From JACCYQ01 sp036675565 (GTDB lineage: Bacteria > Bacteroidota > Bacteroidia > Chitinophagales > Chitinophagaceae), in assembly GCA_036675565.1 (NCBI GenBank), contig JAKFER010000076.1, positions 1 to 12,233 on the forward strand: a stretch of DNA of 12,233 nt, given 5' to 3'. The translations under genes were made by a program, and so were the position numbers. Below, in pieces: positions 7,407 through 12,233 of the stretch. Below the pieces are notes generated by a model. The model was not told the DNA's origin, did no database searches, and saw only the letters and a list, made by a program, of their open reading frames with translations. The stretch's first letter is position 1. The number at the start of each line of letters is the position of its first letter.

Positions 7407-7423
7407 ATTCATTGAAAATGAAT
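7407..7423. promoter_or_regulatory. inverted repeat, possible operator
   Basis: attcatt (7407-7413) and aatgaat (7417-7423) form a perfect 7-bp inverted repeat with a 3-bp centre. Additional ttcattc and aatgaa copies lie within 40 bp on either side. It is 66 bp upstream of the lactonase-family start, a plausible operator position, but AT-rich sequence makes such repeats fairly common. Confidence 0.35.
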
Positions 7424-7448
7424 TACTTCATTCATCAACATTCAATTC

Positions 7449-7469
7449 AACCTGTATCCATTGCAGGTT
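7449..7469. repeat. small hairpin without T-run
   Basis: aacctg (7449-7454) pairs with caggtt (7464-7469) around a 9-nt loop. No T-run follows on either side, so it is not an intrinsic terminator; it could be a regulator site or part of a transcript leader. Confidence 0.35.
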
Positions 7470-7566
7470 ACTGGCATGGACAACCGAAACGATTTTAAAA
7501 AAAAATTAATGAATATTATTTTTATTCAAAAATTAATTGCAGTTTTGCACTCTAACAATTATAAAA

Positions 7567-7659
7567 ATGCTCCGCATCAATTTACATACAGATAATGCAA
7601 ACAGGTTTAGTCCGAAAGGAATCTATACCCGTGACGGGGCATGTAGTGCTATCAGTTAA
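7567..7659 (+). CDS. possible 30-residue small protein or small-RNA region
   Basis: An ATG-started frame of 30 codons ending in TAA, beginning MLRINLHTDNANRF and ending DGACSAIS. A partial Bacteroidota -7-like box (CAGTTTTG, 7540-7547; one mismatch to TAnnTTTG) lies just upstream, and a strong terminator begins 25 bp after the stop. Together these outline a transcript of about 160 nt. No -33 element and no Shine-Dalgarno are evident. The segment also contains local structure (cccg-tga-cggg near 7629; a 16-bp near-palindrome tatcagttaacagata near 7650), so a non-coding small RNA is an equally good reading. I do not recognise the peptide. Confidence 0.25.
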   Translation: MLRINLHTDNANRFSPKGIYTRDGACSAIS

Positions 7660-7683
7660 CAGATAACCAAAATCACTATAAAC

Positions 7684-7713
7684 AAGCCCCGCCAGTAATT
7701 GCGGGGTTTTTTT
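7684..7713 (+). terminator. strong intrinsic terminator
   Basis: A GC-rich stem, ccccgc (7687-7692) with gcgggg (7701-7706), extended outward by a G-T pair and two A-T pairs, has an 8-nt loop and is followed by seven T residues (7707-7713). It points on the + strand away from any recognised upstream + strand gene, implying a short transcript starting around 7550. Confidence 0.85.
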
Positions 7714-7728
7714 ATTAAAAAATAATCA

Positions 7729-7851
7729 TTGAAAAAATATAAACTGTATAAAATACCTGGAAAAGAATTACGATTCACCAATGTTATAGATAGTTCTGCA
7801 ACGGATTGTGAAATCAAATCCAATGACTTCTTTAATAAATGGATCATGTAA
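7729..7851 (+). CDS. possible 40-residue small protein or gene remnant
   Basis: A TTG-started frame of 40 codons, beginning (M)KKYKLYKIPGKELRF and ending NDFFNKWIM. An in-frame TAA lies just 5' of it (7723-7725) and no ATG is available except near the end. The composition is protein-like, but it starts 15 bp after a strong terminator with no room for an ordinary promoter and no Shine-Dalgarno, so it may be untranslated or a decayed gene. A 5-bp hairpin (tacac/gtgta) and a second terminator follow. Family not recognised. Confidence 0.2.
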   Translation: MKKYKLYKIPGKELRFTNVIDSSATDCEIKSNDFFNKWIM

Positions 7852-7887
7852 CCGACAAATTGCTACACATTTAATAGTGTAATAAGG

Positions 7888-7918
7888 AAACCGGTTAATA
7901 AGTTATACCGGTTTTTTT
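7888..7918 (+). terminator. intrinsic terminator overlapping a possible start codon
   Basis: aaaccggt (7888-7895) pairs perfectly with accggttt (7907-7914); the loop is 11 nt and the T-run continues to 7918. The ATG at 7919 follows the last T directly, which makes that ATG an unlikely start for the downstream gene. Confidence 0.8.
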
Positions 7919-7951
7919 ATGCATAATCATCAATCATCACAAATCAGGTTT

Positions 7952-8377
7952 ATGAGAAATTTCTTCAACCTTCGCAGGTACGAGTCTAACATAATATTCA
8001 ATGGTCATTACATTGATGTAAAATCCATGTATGTTTCAATATTTGACAAAATACCTGGCATAAGTTTCATGGGTGAACTGGATATGACAATGGCTATGTC
8101 ATATATACAGGAATGCTATGCTAATGATATCAGGAACATTTACCAGCATTGTTATTATGATTATGATGCTGCAACCTTGTTATTCAACAATACCATATTT
8201 GTTTTGTCTCGTGCAAGAATGATCGAATTGGCGGATGGCTATATACAAATATTATACACACCCCGGCAATATGCCTGGGCCAGGGAACTGGTGAATGGTT
8301 TAGTACCGTTCAGGATGGTTGTAAAAACTGAGGCAACCAGGATTGTAGGTTTTGCCCGTCAGGCAGACATGAATTAA
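7952..8377 (+). CDS. uncharacterised 141-residue protein
   Basis: I do not recognise this family. From the ATG at 7952 the protein begins MRNFFNLRRYESNIIFNG and has no signal peptide or membrane segment. It is rich in Tyr, Met and aromatic residues: SMYVSIFDKIPGISFMGEL, then ECYANDIRNIYQHCYYDYD, then VLSRARMIELADGYIQILYT, and a C-terminal FRMVVKTEATRIVGFARQ. The mix of predicted strands and helices suggests a compact soluble domain. An in-frame ATG at 7919 would add 11 residues but sits against the T-run of a terminator, so I prefer 7952, which has a weak AGG five to seven bases upstream. It is followed 8 bp later by a strong terminator, so it is probably monocistronic. Good codon structure makes the gene itself credible. 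Confidence 0.7.
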   Translation: MRNFFNLRRYESNIIFNGHYIDVKSMYVSIFDKIPGISFMGELDMTMAMSYIQECYANDIRNIYQHCYYDYDAATLLFNNTIFVLSRARMIELADGYIQILYTPRQYAWARELVNGLVPFRMVVKTEATRIVGFARQADMN

Positions 8378-8384
8378 ATAAAAC

Positions 8385-8416
8385 AGGTGAGTCGGTTGAT
8401 TATCGACTCACCTTTT
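8385..8416 (+). terminator. strong intrinsic terminator
   Basis: A perfect 10-bp stem, aggtgagtcg (8385-8394) with cgactcacct (8404-8413), 9-nt loop, followed by TTTT. It ends the transcript of the unrecognised gene that stops at 8377. Confidence 0.88.
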
Positions 8417-8479
8417 ACAATTTATTTGCATCAACCCAATGTTTAAATAATTATTACTGAAAATGAGACCAACCCATTG

Positions 8480-8487
8480 TAAATTTG
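8480..8487 (+). promoter_or_regulatory. Bacteroidota-type -7 promoter box
   Basis: TAAATTTG is a perfect match to the Bacteroidota primary sigma factor -7 consensus TAnnTTTG. The expected -33 TTTG about 19 bp upstream is not clear (ctga at 8457-8460). A transcript starting near 8494 would have a leader of about 30 nt with an AAGGAAA ribosome-binding site before the ATG at 8524. This supports 8524, not the TTG at 8485 inside the box, as the dehalogenase start. Confidence 0.6.
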
Positions 8488-8523
8488 CATCCTTCAATAA
8501 ATAAATGCAACAAGGAAATACAG

Positions 8524-9222
8524 ATGAGTATGGAAAATGAAATGACAGAAAGGCCTAAACTAATCTTGTTTGATGTTTATGAAACATTGCTGGACATGTC
8601 GGACCTTGAAAGAAAGGTGAATAGTTTATTGGATAGTAAAAGAGGTTTTGCACTTTGGTTCGAACTCTGCATGCAATATTGTTTTGTAGAAAATTGCACG
8701 CTTCACTTTAATGATTTTACATCCATTGCAAAAGCCACTTTACAAATGGCCGGCAAAACGCTTGGTGCCACCGTTAATGAAACACAAGCCAATGATGTAT
8801 TGAGATTAATGCTTCATCTTCCTGTAAATGATGGTGTACCTGCAGGATTATCACAATTAGCTGATGCAGGTTTCCGTATTGCGGCGCTTACCAATTCTTC
8901 TCAAAAAACAGTTTCCGACAGAATGGAACGCACAGGGCTTATATCCTATTTTGAACTGGTCATGAGTGCAGAGCATGTAAAAAAATATAAACCATGCAGG
9001 GAAGTGTATGAATGGGCCGCCAAAAAATTAAATCTAAACCCCGGTGAAATATTATTGGTTTCCTGTCATGGCTGGGATATTGCCGGCGGTTCCAATGCGG
9101 GAATGAAAACAGCCTACCTTGAACAAAAAAAGCAAATACTTTATCCCCTTGCCCCTCAACCAGACCTAACCTGTAAAAGTTTAGATGACCTCGGCATTCA
9201 ATTGCTTAACATGAAAGACTGA
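8524..9222 (+). CDS. type II haloacid dehalogenase (HAD superfamily)
   Basis: A 232-residue HAD-superfamily hydrolase of the (S)-2-haloacid dehalogenase type II group, which removes halide from 2-haloalkanoic acids through an aspartyl ester. From the 8524 start, motif I is LFDVYETLLD with nucleophile D17; the position that is Asp in HAD phosphatases is Tyr here, as in true dehalogenases. Motif II is LTNSS (T123-S125), motif III is KKYKP with K156, and motif IV is CHGWDIAGGSNAG with D185. The helical cap lies between about 27 and 105. The start is supported by AAGGAAA and an upstream -7 box. No signal peptide is seen; it is cytoplasmic. It is probably monocistronic, ending in a hairpin before the second heptamer array. 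Dehalogenase activity is inferred from the family; phosphatase-like activity on another substrate remains possible. Confidence 0.88.
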   Translation: MSMENEMTERPKLILFDVYETLLDMSDLERKVNSLLDSKRGFALWFELCMQYCFVENCTLHFNDFTSIAKATLQMAGKTLGATVNETQANDVLRLMLHLPVNDGVPAGLSQLADAGFRIAALTNSSQKTVSDRMERTGLISYFELVMSAEHVKKYKPCREVYEWAAKKLNLNPGEILLVSCHGWDIAGGSNAGMKTAYLEQKKQILYPLAPQPDLTCKSLDDLGIQLLNMKD

Positions 9223-9223
9223 G

Positions 9224-9243
9224 AAAAACGGTCAACGTTTTTT
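9224..9243 (+). terminator. terminator-like hairpin after the dehalogenase
   Basis: aaaaacg (9224-9230) pairs with cgttttt (9236-9242) around a 5-nt loop, with one more T. The A-run and T-run make it symmetrical, so it could work in both directions for the convergent genes. The stem is weak in GC. Confidence 0.5.
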
Positions 9244-9253
9244 AGGCAATGAC

Positions 9254-9288
9254 GAAACCCTAAACCCTAAACCTTAAACTCTAAACTC
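9254..9288. repeat. heptamer tandem array (TAAACCC/TAAACTC)
   Basis: Five 7-bp units: gaaaccc, taaaccc, taaacct, taaactc, taaactc. It is the same family as the array at 5403-5451 and ends 2 bp before the stop codon of the minus-strand PorP/SprF-like gene, again in a convergent junction. Confidence 0.85.
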
Positions 9289-9290
9289 GT

Positions 9291-10313
9291 TCACTTCCAC
9301 GGACAAGGTATCGTTTGTCTTGGTCCGCTGATGCCGCGGATAATAAATGAAACCTCCCAGGTATGCGGTTTACGCGGTGCAATGTTAAGTTTTGATATGG
9401 TATAATCATACGAAAATCCAAATTGCATATTCCTGTACATTATGCCTACATAGGGAATGATGGCATTCTTTGACCAATACCAGAAACCACCGTTCAATAT
9501 GATATCTGTATTGGTGGGAATGATATAACCCAATGCGGCACCTACAGAATAATAACTGGCATCTGCCTGGAACTGGTAAATGGCATTGGCATTCAGTAAC
9601 AGGTATTCATTTAAATAGGTTTCATAATTCATGTGGGCCACCTTCCGCATGGCAAGAATCTGGTGTTCATCTTCTAAAAATGTTTGTTTGGGACGATTCA
9701 GATGAAAGGCTGCAACGCCAATATCCACATTGCTTTTTTCACTGCTGATGCTGTAAGTAATTCCTGCACTGGAAGAAAAATATCCCTTCATGTTAGAAAG
9801 CGCCAGTTCACCTGTAGGCAGGTTAACATTAAAACCGGTCCCGGTAAATTGTTCCTCAAAATCCACACGCCCGAAATCTATATACCGGCGTCCATATATC
9901 GCTCCAAAACCAGCACCCAACCGATGCAGGTACCTGCCTTCAGATAATTTTACATTGTAAGAAAGATTCACCGATGCATAGGTACTTTTTACCACACCAC
10001 TCATGGCATAATCATACATCAGCATGGCCCCTACCCCTAACGTATTTTTCTCTTCTTCCATCCCAGGCAATTTGTTTTGCATGATCTTACGGTCATAGGA
10101 AACCGTACCGGTGGCATAAGGACTGGCCGGGCCGATCCATTGATCCCTCAGGTTAGATATGACCCGCCAATCCGCATTGATATTGGCCGTTAGTGCCGGG
10201 TTTATATTTAAGGGCGATGAAAAGAATTGGGAAAATGCAGGATCCTGCGCATGGGTGCTCATCATACCCCCCAGCAGGCAGCATAAAATGATGTATTTCT
10301 TCAGCTGGTTCAT
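9291..10313 (-). CDS. PorP/SprF-family T9SS outer-membrane protein
   Basis: A 340-residue outer-membrane beta-barrel protein of the PorP/SprF family. Residues 1-22 form a signal peptide (MNQLKKYIILCCLLGG..THA), followed by the family hallmark QDPAFSQFFSSPLNINPALT (23-42). The body alternates strands ending in aromatic residues, for example GFGAIYGRRYIDFGRV, YSVGAALGYIIPTNTDIILN and FGFSYDYTISKL, and finishes WEVSFIIRG. SprF is required for secretion of the adhesin SprB in Flavobacterium, and homologues are commonly encoded right after T9SS type B cargo. Here the gene begins 13 bp downstream of such a cargo gene on the same strand, so the two are almost certainly co-transcribed. I infer that it helps secrete or anchor that neighbour at the cell surface. 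Family assignment is secure; partner is inferred from position. Confidence 0.93.
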   Translation of the reverse strand: MNQLKKYIILCCLLGGMMSTHAQDPAFSQFFSSPLNINPALTANINADWRVISNLRDQWIGPASPYATGTVSYDRKIMQNKLPGMEEEKNTLGVGAMLMYDYAMSGVVKSTYASVNLSYNVKLSEGRYLHRLGAGFGAIYGRRYIDFGRVDFEEQFTGTGFNVNLPTGELALSNMKGYFSSSAGITYSISSEKSNVDIGVAAFHLNRPKQTFLEDEHQILAMRKVAHMNYETYLNEYLLLNANAIYQFQADASYYSVGAALGYIIPTNTDIILNGGFWYWSKNAIIPYVGIMYRNMQFGFSYDYTISKLNIAPRKPHTWEVSFIIRGISGPRQTIPCPWK

Positions 10314-10326
10314 AACAACACGATTT

Positions 10327-12233
10327 TTATCTTAATAATACAGAGTTTCCGGCACGTTTATAATATTTACCATCCTCGCCTACAGCTTCTAACGTCCATG
10401 TATAAACGTCAGATACCTGTTCCTGTCCTTTAAAGATGCCGTTCCAACCTTCGCCGATGCGGTTGGTTTCAAATACCAGTTGCCCCCACCTGTTAAATAT
10501 CCTGAAATATTTCAGTTCAGCAATATTCACCGTCAGCGGGAATAAACGGTCGTTGTGCCCATCATTATTGGGCGACCAGGCCTTAGGCACAAAGATATCT
10601 GAGTTGAGTGCAGCAGGCGTCTGTACTCTCATTATCACAAGCAGGGTATCGATGGTAATACAACCGCCATCAGACCTGATCTGGATGGTGTATTCAACAT
10701 CCTGGTCGTACCTGAATATGGGATCCCTTACATCAAACAGGTTCAAACCCGTTGGCGGATTCCACAGGTAGGTATGATTGGAACCCAGGTCTCTTGCATT
10801 CAGTTGGATCGGAATATTTTCTTCCGCGGTTACAACAGGATAACGGATACCATCAACCGGTTTGGTGATCGTTACTCTAACCTGCACGGCACGAACAAAT
10901 TCACAACCGCCCACTGCTGTTGCCCGGATATAATAAGTACCAGAAGCAGATACGGAATCAGGATTAACCAATGGTACGGTGGTTCCTTCATCTCTCCAGT
11001 AAGAGAATACAAGGCCGGTATCACTGCCTGCAGTTATGGATGAATCGGTCAGGTCAACAGTGGCTGGCGAACAAACCGGTGGCGGATCCGATGTAATAAA
11101 TTGCGGTGTACTGTTCACCGTTACATTAACCGGTTTCACAACGGAACATCCTGCCGCATTGGTTGCTTTGATATAATAAGTACCTGCTGTTACCGCAGTT
11201 GGATTACCCAATGGATTGGTAGCAGATGCATTGAGCCAGTAAGTAAGGATCAATCCACCATCACTGCCAATGGTAATCGAAGCAATGGTCAGGTCAACAG
11301 TGTTACAGGATACAGGCGGATCATTGACCACCAAATTCGGCTCTGCATTCAACGTAAGTTCTGTTGTGATCACACTATCGCAACCCGTTGTATTTGTAAC
11401 CGTTGATGTATAAGTTCCGCTACCAGTAACTTCTCTTCCATCCGGCAGGATATAACTACTGCCACACCATGAAATGGTCTCTGTACGGGTTAATGGTGGT
11501 GGAATGGTCAGATGCAATGTGATGCTGTCTTCACACTCTCCATTCATAAACGTGTAGAGATAATCTCCACTTGTTGTGTAAGTCTCACCGTTGCGATCCC
11601 ATACAAATGATCCGCAGGCTGTCGCTGTAGTGTCTGTATGTACACCAGTTGTAATAGCCAGTTTCAATGTGATGCTGTCTTCACATTCACCGTTCATAAA
11701 CGTGTAGAGATAATCACCGCTTGCAGTGTAAGTCTCACCATTCCTATCCCATACAAATGATCCGCAGGCAGTAGCTGTTGTGTCGGTATGAACTCCGGTT
11801 GTGATAGTCAGTTTCAGTGTAATGCTGTCTTCACACTCACCATTCATGAACGTGTACAGGTAGTCACCAGTTGCAGTATAAGTCTCACCATTCCTATCCC
11901 ATACAAAGCTTCCGCAGGCAGTGGCTGTTGTATCTGTATGAACTCCGGTTGTAATCGTCAGTTTCAGTGTAATGCTGTCTTCACACTCACCATTCATAAA
12001 CGTGTACAGGTAGTCACCAGTTGCAGTGTAGGTCTCGCCATTCCTATCCCATACAAATGATCCGCAGGCAGTAGCTGTTGTGTCGGTATGAACACCAGTC
12101 GTAATCGTCAGTTTCAAAGTAATGCTGTCTTCACACTCACCATTCATAAACGTGTACAGGTAGTCACCAGTTGCAGTGTAGGTCTCGCCATTCCTATCCC
12201 ATACAAATGATCCGCAGGCTGTCGCTGTTGTAT
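10327..12233 (-). CDS. large repetitive T9SS type B secreted adhesin, 5'-truncated by the window
   Basis: The C-terminal 634 or so residues of a secreted surface protein; the frame stays open to the window edge, so the start and signal peptide are not visible. Counting from the methionine at 12147: four 50-residue repeats (1-200) with CGSFVWDRNGETY and GDYLYTFMNGECEDSITL cores and two cysteines each; a divergent copy (201-268, GCDSVITTELTLN); two longer related modules (about 274-346 and 353-427, GTYYIKAT/GTYYIRAT, GC); an Ig/PKD-like module (about 430-508); then a gliding-motility-type C-terminal domain (516-606, FVPKAWSPNNDGHNDRLFP, FRIFNRWGQLVFET, GWNG, ending GNSVLLR). That domain directs export through the type IX system and surface attachment. 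Likely role: adhesion, gliding or matrix binding; the ligand cannot be read from sequence. It is followed by the PorP/SprF gene 13 bp away. Confidence 0.92.
   Translation of the reverse strand, partial: TTATACGSFVWDRNGETYTATGDYLYTFMNGECEDSITLKLTITTGVHTDTTATACGSFVWDRNGETYTATGDYLYTFMNGECEDSITLKLTITTGVHTDTTATACGSFVWDRNGETYTATGDYLYTFMNGECEDSITLKLTITTGVHTDTTATACGSFVWDRNGETYTASGDYLYTFMNGECEDSITLKLAITTGVHTDTTATACGSFVWDRNGETYTTSGDYLYTFMNGECEDSITLHLTIPPPLTRTETISWCGSSYILPDGREVTGSGTYTSTVTNTTGCDSVITTELTLNAEPNLVVNDPPVSCNTVDLTIASITIGSDGGLILTYWLNASATNPLGNPTAVTAGTYYIKATNAAGCSVVKPVNVTVNSTPQFITSDPPPVCSPATVDLTDSSITAGSDTGLVFSYWRDEGTTVPLVNPDSVSASGTYYIRATAVGGCEFVRAVQVRVTITKPVDGIRYPVVTAEENIPIQLNARDLGSNHTYLWNPPTGLNLFDVRDPIFRYDQDVEYTIQIRSDGGCITIDTLLVIMRVQTPAALNSDIFVPKAWSPNNDGHNDRLFPLTVNIAELKYFRIFNRWGQLVFETNRIGEGWNGIFKGQEQVSDVYTWTLEAVGEDGKYYKRAGNSVLLR
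10867..11328 (-). repeat. two diverged Ig-like modules in the adhesin
   Basis: Two related protein modules, encoded at 11110-11328 and 10867-11091, share DPP-x-C, a VDLT segment, ITIGSD/ITAGSD, YW, NP, SGTYYIRAT or AGTYYIKAT, and a GC near the end. They are clearly homologous in protein but have drifted at the DNA level, unlike the upstream 150-bp units. Confidence 0.75.
11503..12233 (-). repeat. 150-bp coding tandem repeats in the adhesin
   Basis: Four complete 150-bp units (11998-12147, 11848-11997, 11698-11847, 11548-11697), a truncated unit at the window edge (12148-12233) and a 45-bp remnant (11503-11547) leading into a diverged copy. Each encodes the same 50 residues with at most two or three changes (T/S at the TATGD position; LTI/LAI). 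No spacers separate units. The array continues past the window. Confidence 0.95.

Larger units (their letters stand above)
7342..7951. other. gene-poor intergenic region
   Basis: 610 bp between the lactonase-family gene (-) and the unrecognised 141-residue protein (+). The first part (7384-7450) is rich in ttcatt/aatgaa motifs and inverted repeats. The second part holds two doubtful short frames on the + strand, each followed by a strong intrinsic terminator (7684-7713 and 7888-7918). No tRNA, known riboswitch or conserved protein gene is recognisable. The structure suggests at least one short independent transcript. Confidence 0.6.

Noticed and set aside
7567..7713. tRNA, tmRNA or known riboswitch
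   Set aside because: No cloverleaf, no tRNA-like ends and no riboswitch core that I can recognise; only simple hairpins and a terminator.
7656..7847. 63-codon open frame on the minus strand
   Set aside because: It runs through the stem of a strong terminator, has no family resemblance, and reads as the complement of the AT-rich + strand segment.
8485..8523. Longer dehalogenase start at TTG 8485
   Set aside because: The TTG is part of a perfect -7 promoter box, while ATG 8524 has AAGGAAA in front and fits the family's N-terminus.
11788..12060. Plus-strand repetitive open frame opposite the adhesin
   Set aside because: Its repeats only mirror the 150-bp coding repeats on the minus strand; the minus frame has clear domains and silent-site variation.
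11503..12233. CRISPR array or non-coding satellite
   Set aside because: Units are 150 bp, directly abutting, lack spacers, and keep one open frame with silent variation; they are coding repeats of an adhesin.

Overview
The window looks like a piece of chromosome from a Bacteroidota bacterium, most likely Chitinophagaceae or a close relative. Two things support this. The right end pairs a type IX secretion (T9SS) type B sorted adhesin with a PorP/SprF-family outer-membrane protein. There is also a perfect Bacteroidota -7 promoter box (TAAATTTG) in front of the dehalogenase gene, and Shine-Dalgarno sequences are generally weak. The DNA is moderately AT-rich. The first bases lie in a short octamer repeat and the last bases lie inside a 150-bp tandem repeat, so both edges may be draft-contig breakpoints.

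Layout. 1-224: non-coding leader with degenerate short repeats. 225-3695: two GH13 genes 18 bp apart on the + strand, an alpha-glucosidase-type enzyme and malto-oligosyltrehalose trehalohydrolase (treZ). They suggest handling of alpha-glucans and trehalose; the usual partner treY is not in the window. 3756-5317: a zinc alcohol dehydrogenase of the cinnamyl-alcohol/YahK type and a small lipoprotein, with a terminator-like hairpin between them. 5318-5454: a convergent junction made of heptanucleotide repeats that form a long imperfect hairpin. 5455-5655 (-) and 5797-6222 (+): a 66-residue small protein and a TerB-like protein, divergently arranged. 6229-7341 (-): an exported lactonase-family beta-propeller, tail to tail with the TerB-like gene and only 6 bp away. 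7342-7951: a 610-bp gene-poor stretch with inverted repeats, two doubtful small reading frames and two strong intrinsic terminators. 7952-8377: a 141-residue protein I do not recognise, followed by a near-perfect terminator. 8524-9222: a type II haloacid dehalogenase (HAD superfamily). 9223-9290: a second convergent junction with a hairpin and a second heptamer array. 9291-12233 (-): the PorP/SprF-like gene and, 13 bp upstream of it, the 3' part of a large repetitive T9SS cargo protein that runs off the window.

How the genes relate. The clearest functional unit is the adhesin plus PorP/SprF pair: the secreted protein ends in a gliding-motility-type C-terminal domain, and the PorP/SprF homologue is the kind of outer-membrane partner usually encoded beside such cargo. 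The two GH13 genes form a second unit. The remaining genes look like unrelated housekeeping or accessory genes. No mobile element, CRISPR array, tRNA or rRNA was found. The most unexplained structures are the heptamer arrays, which sit at two convergent gene ends, and the terminator-rich region around 7540-7950.
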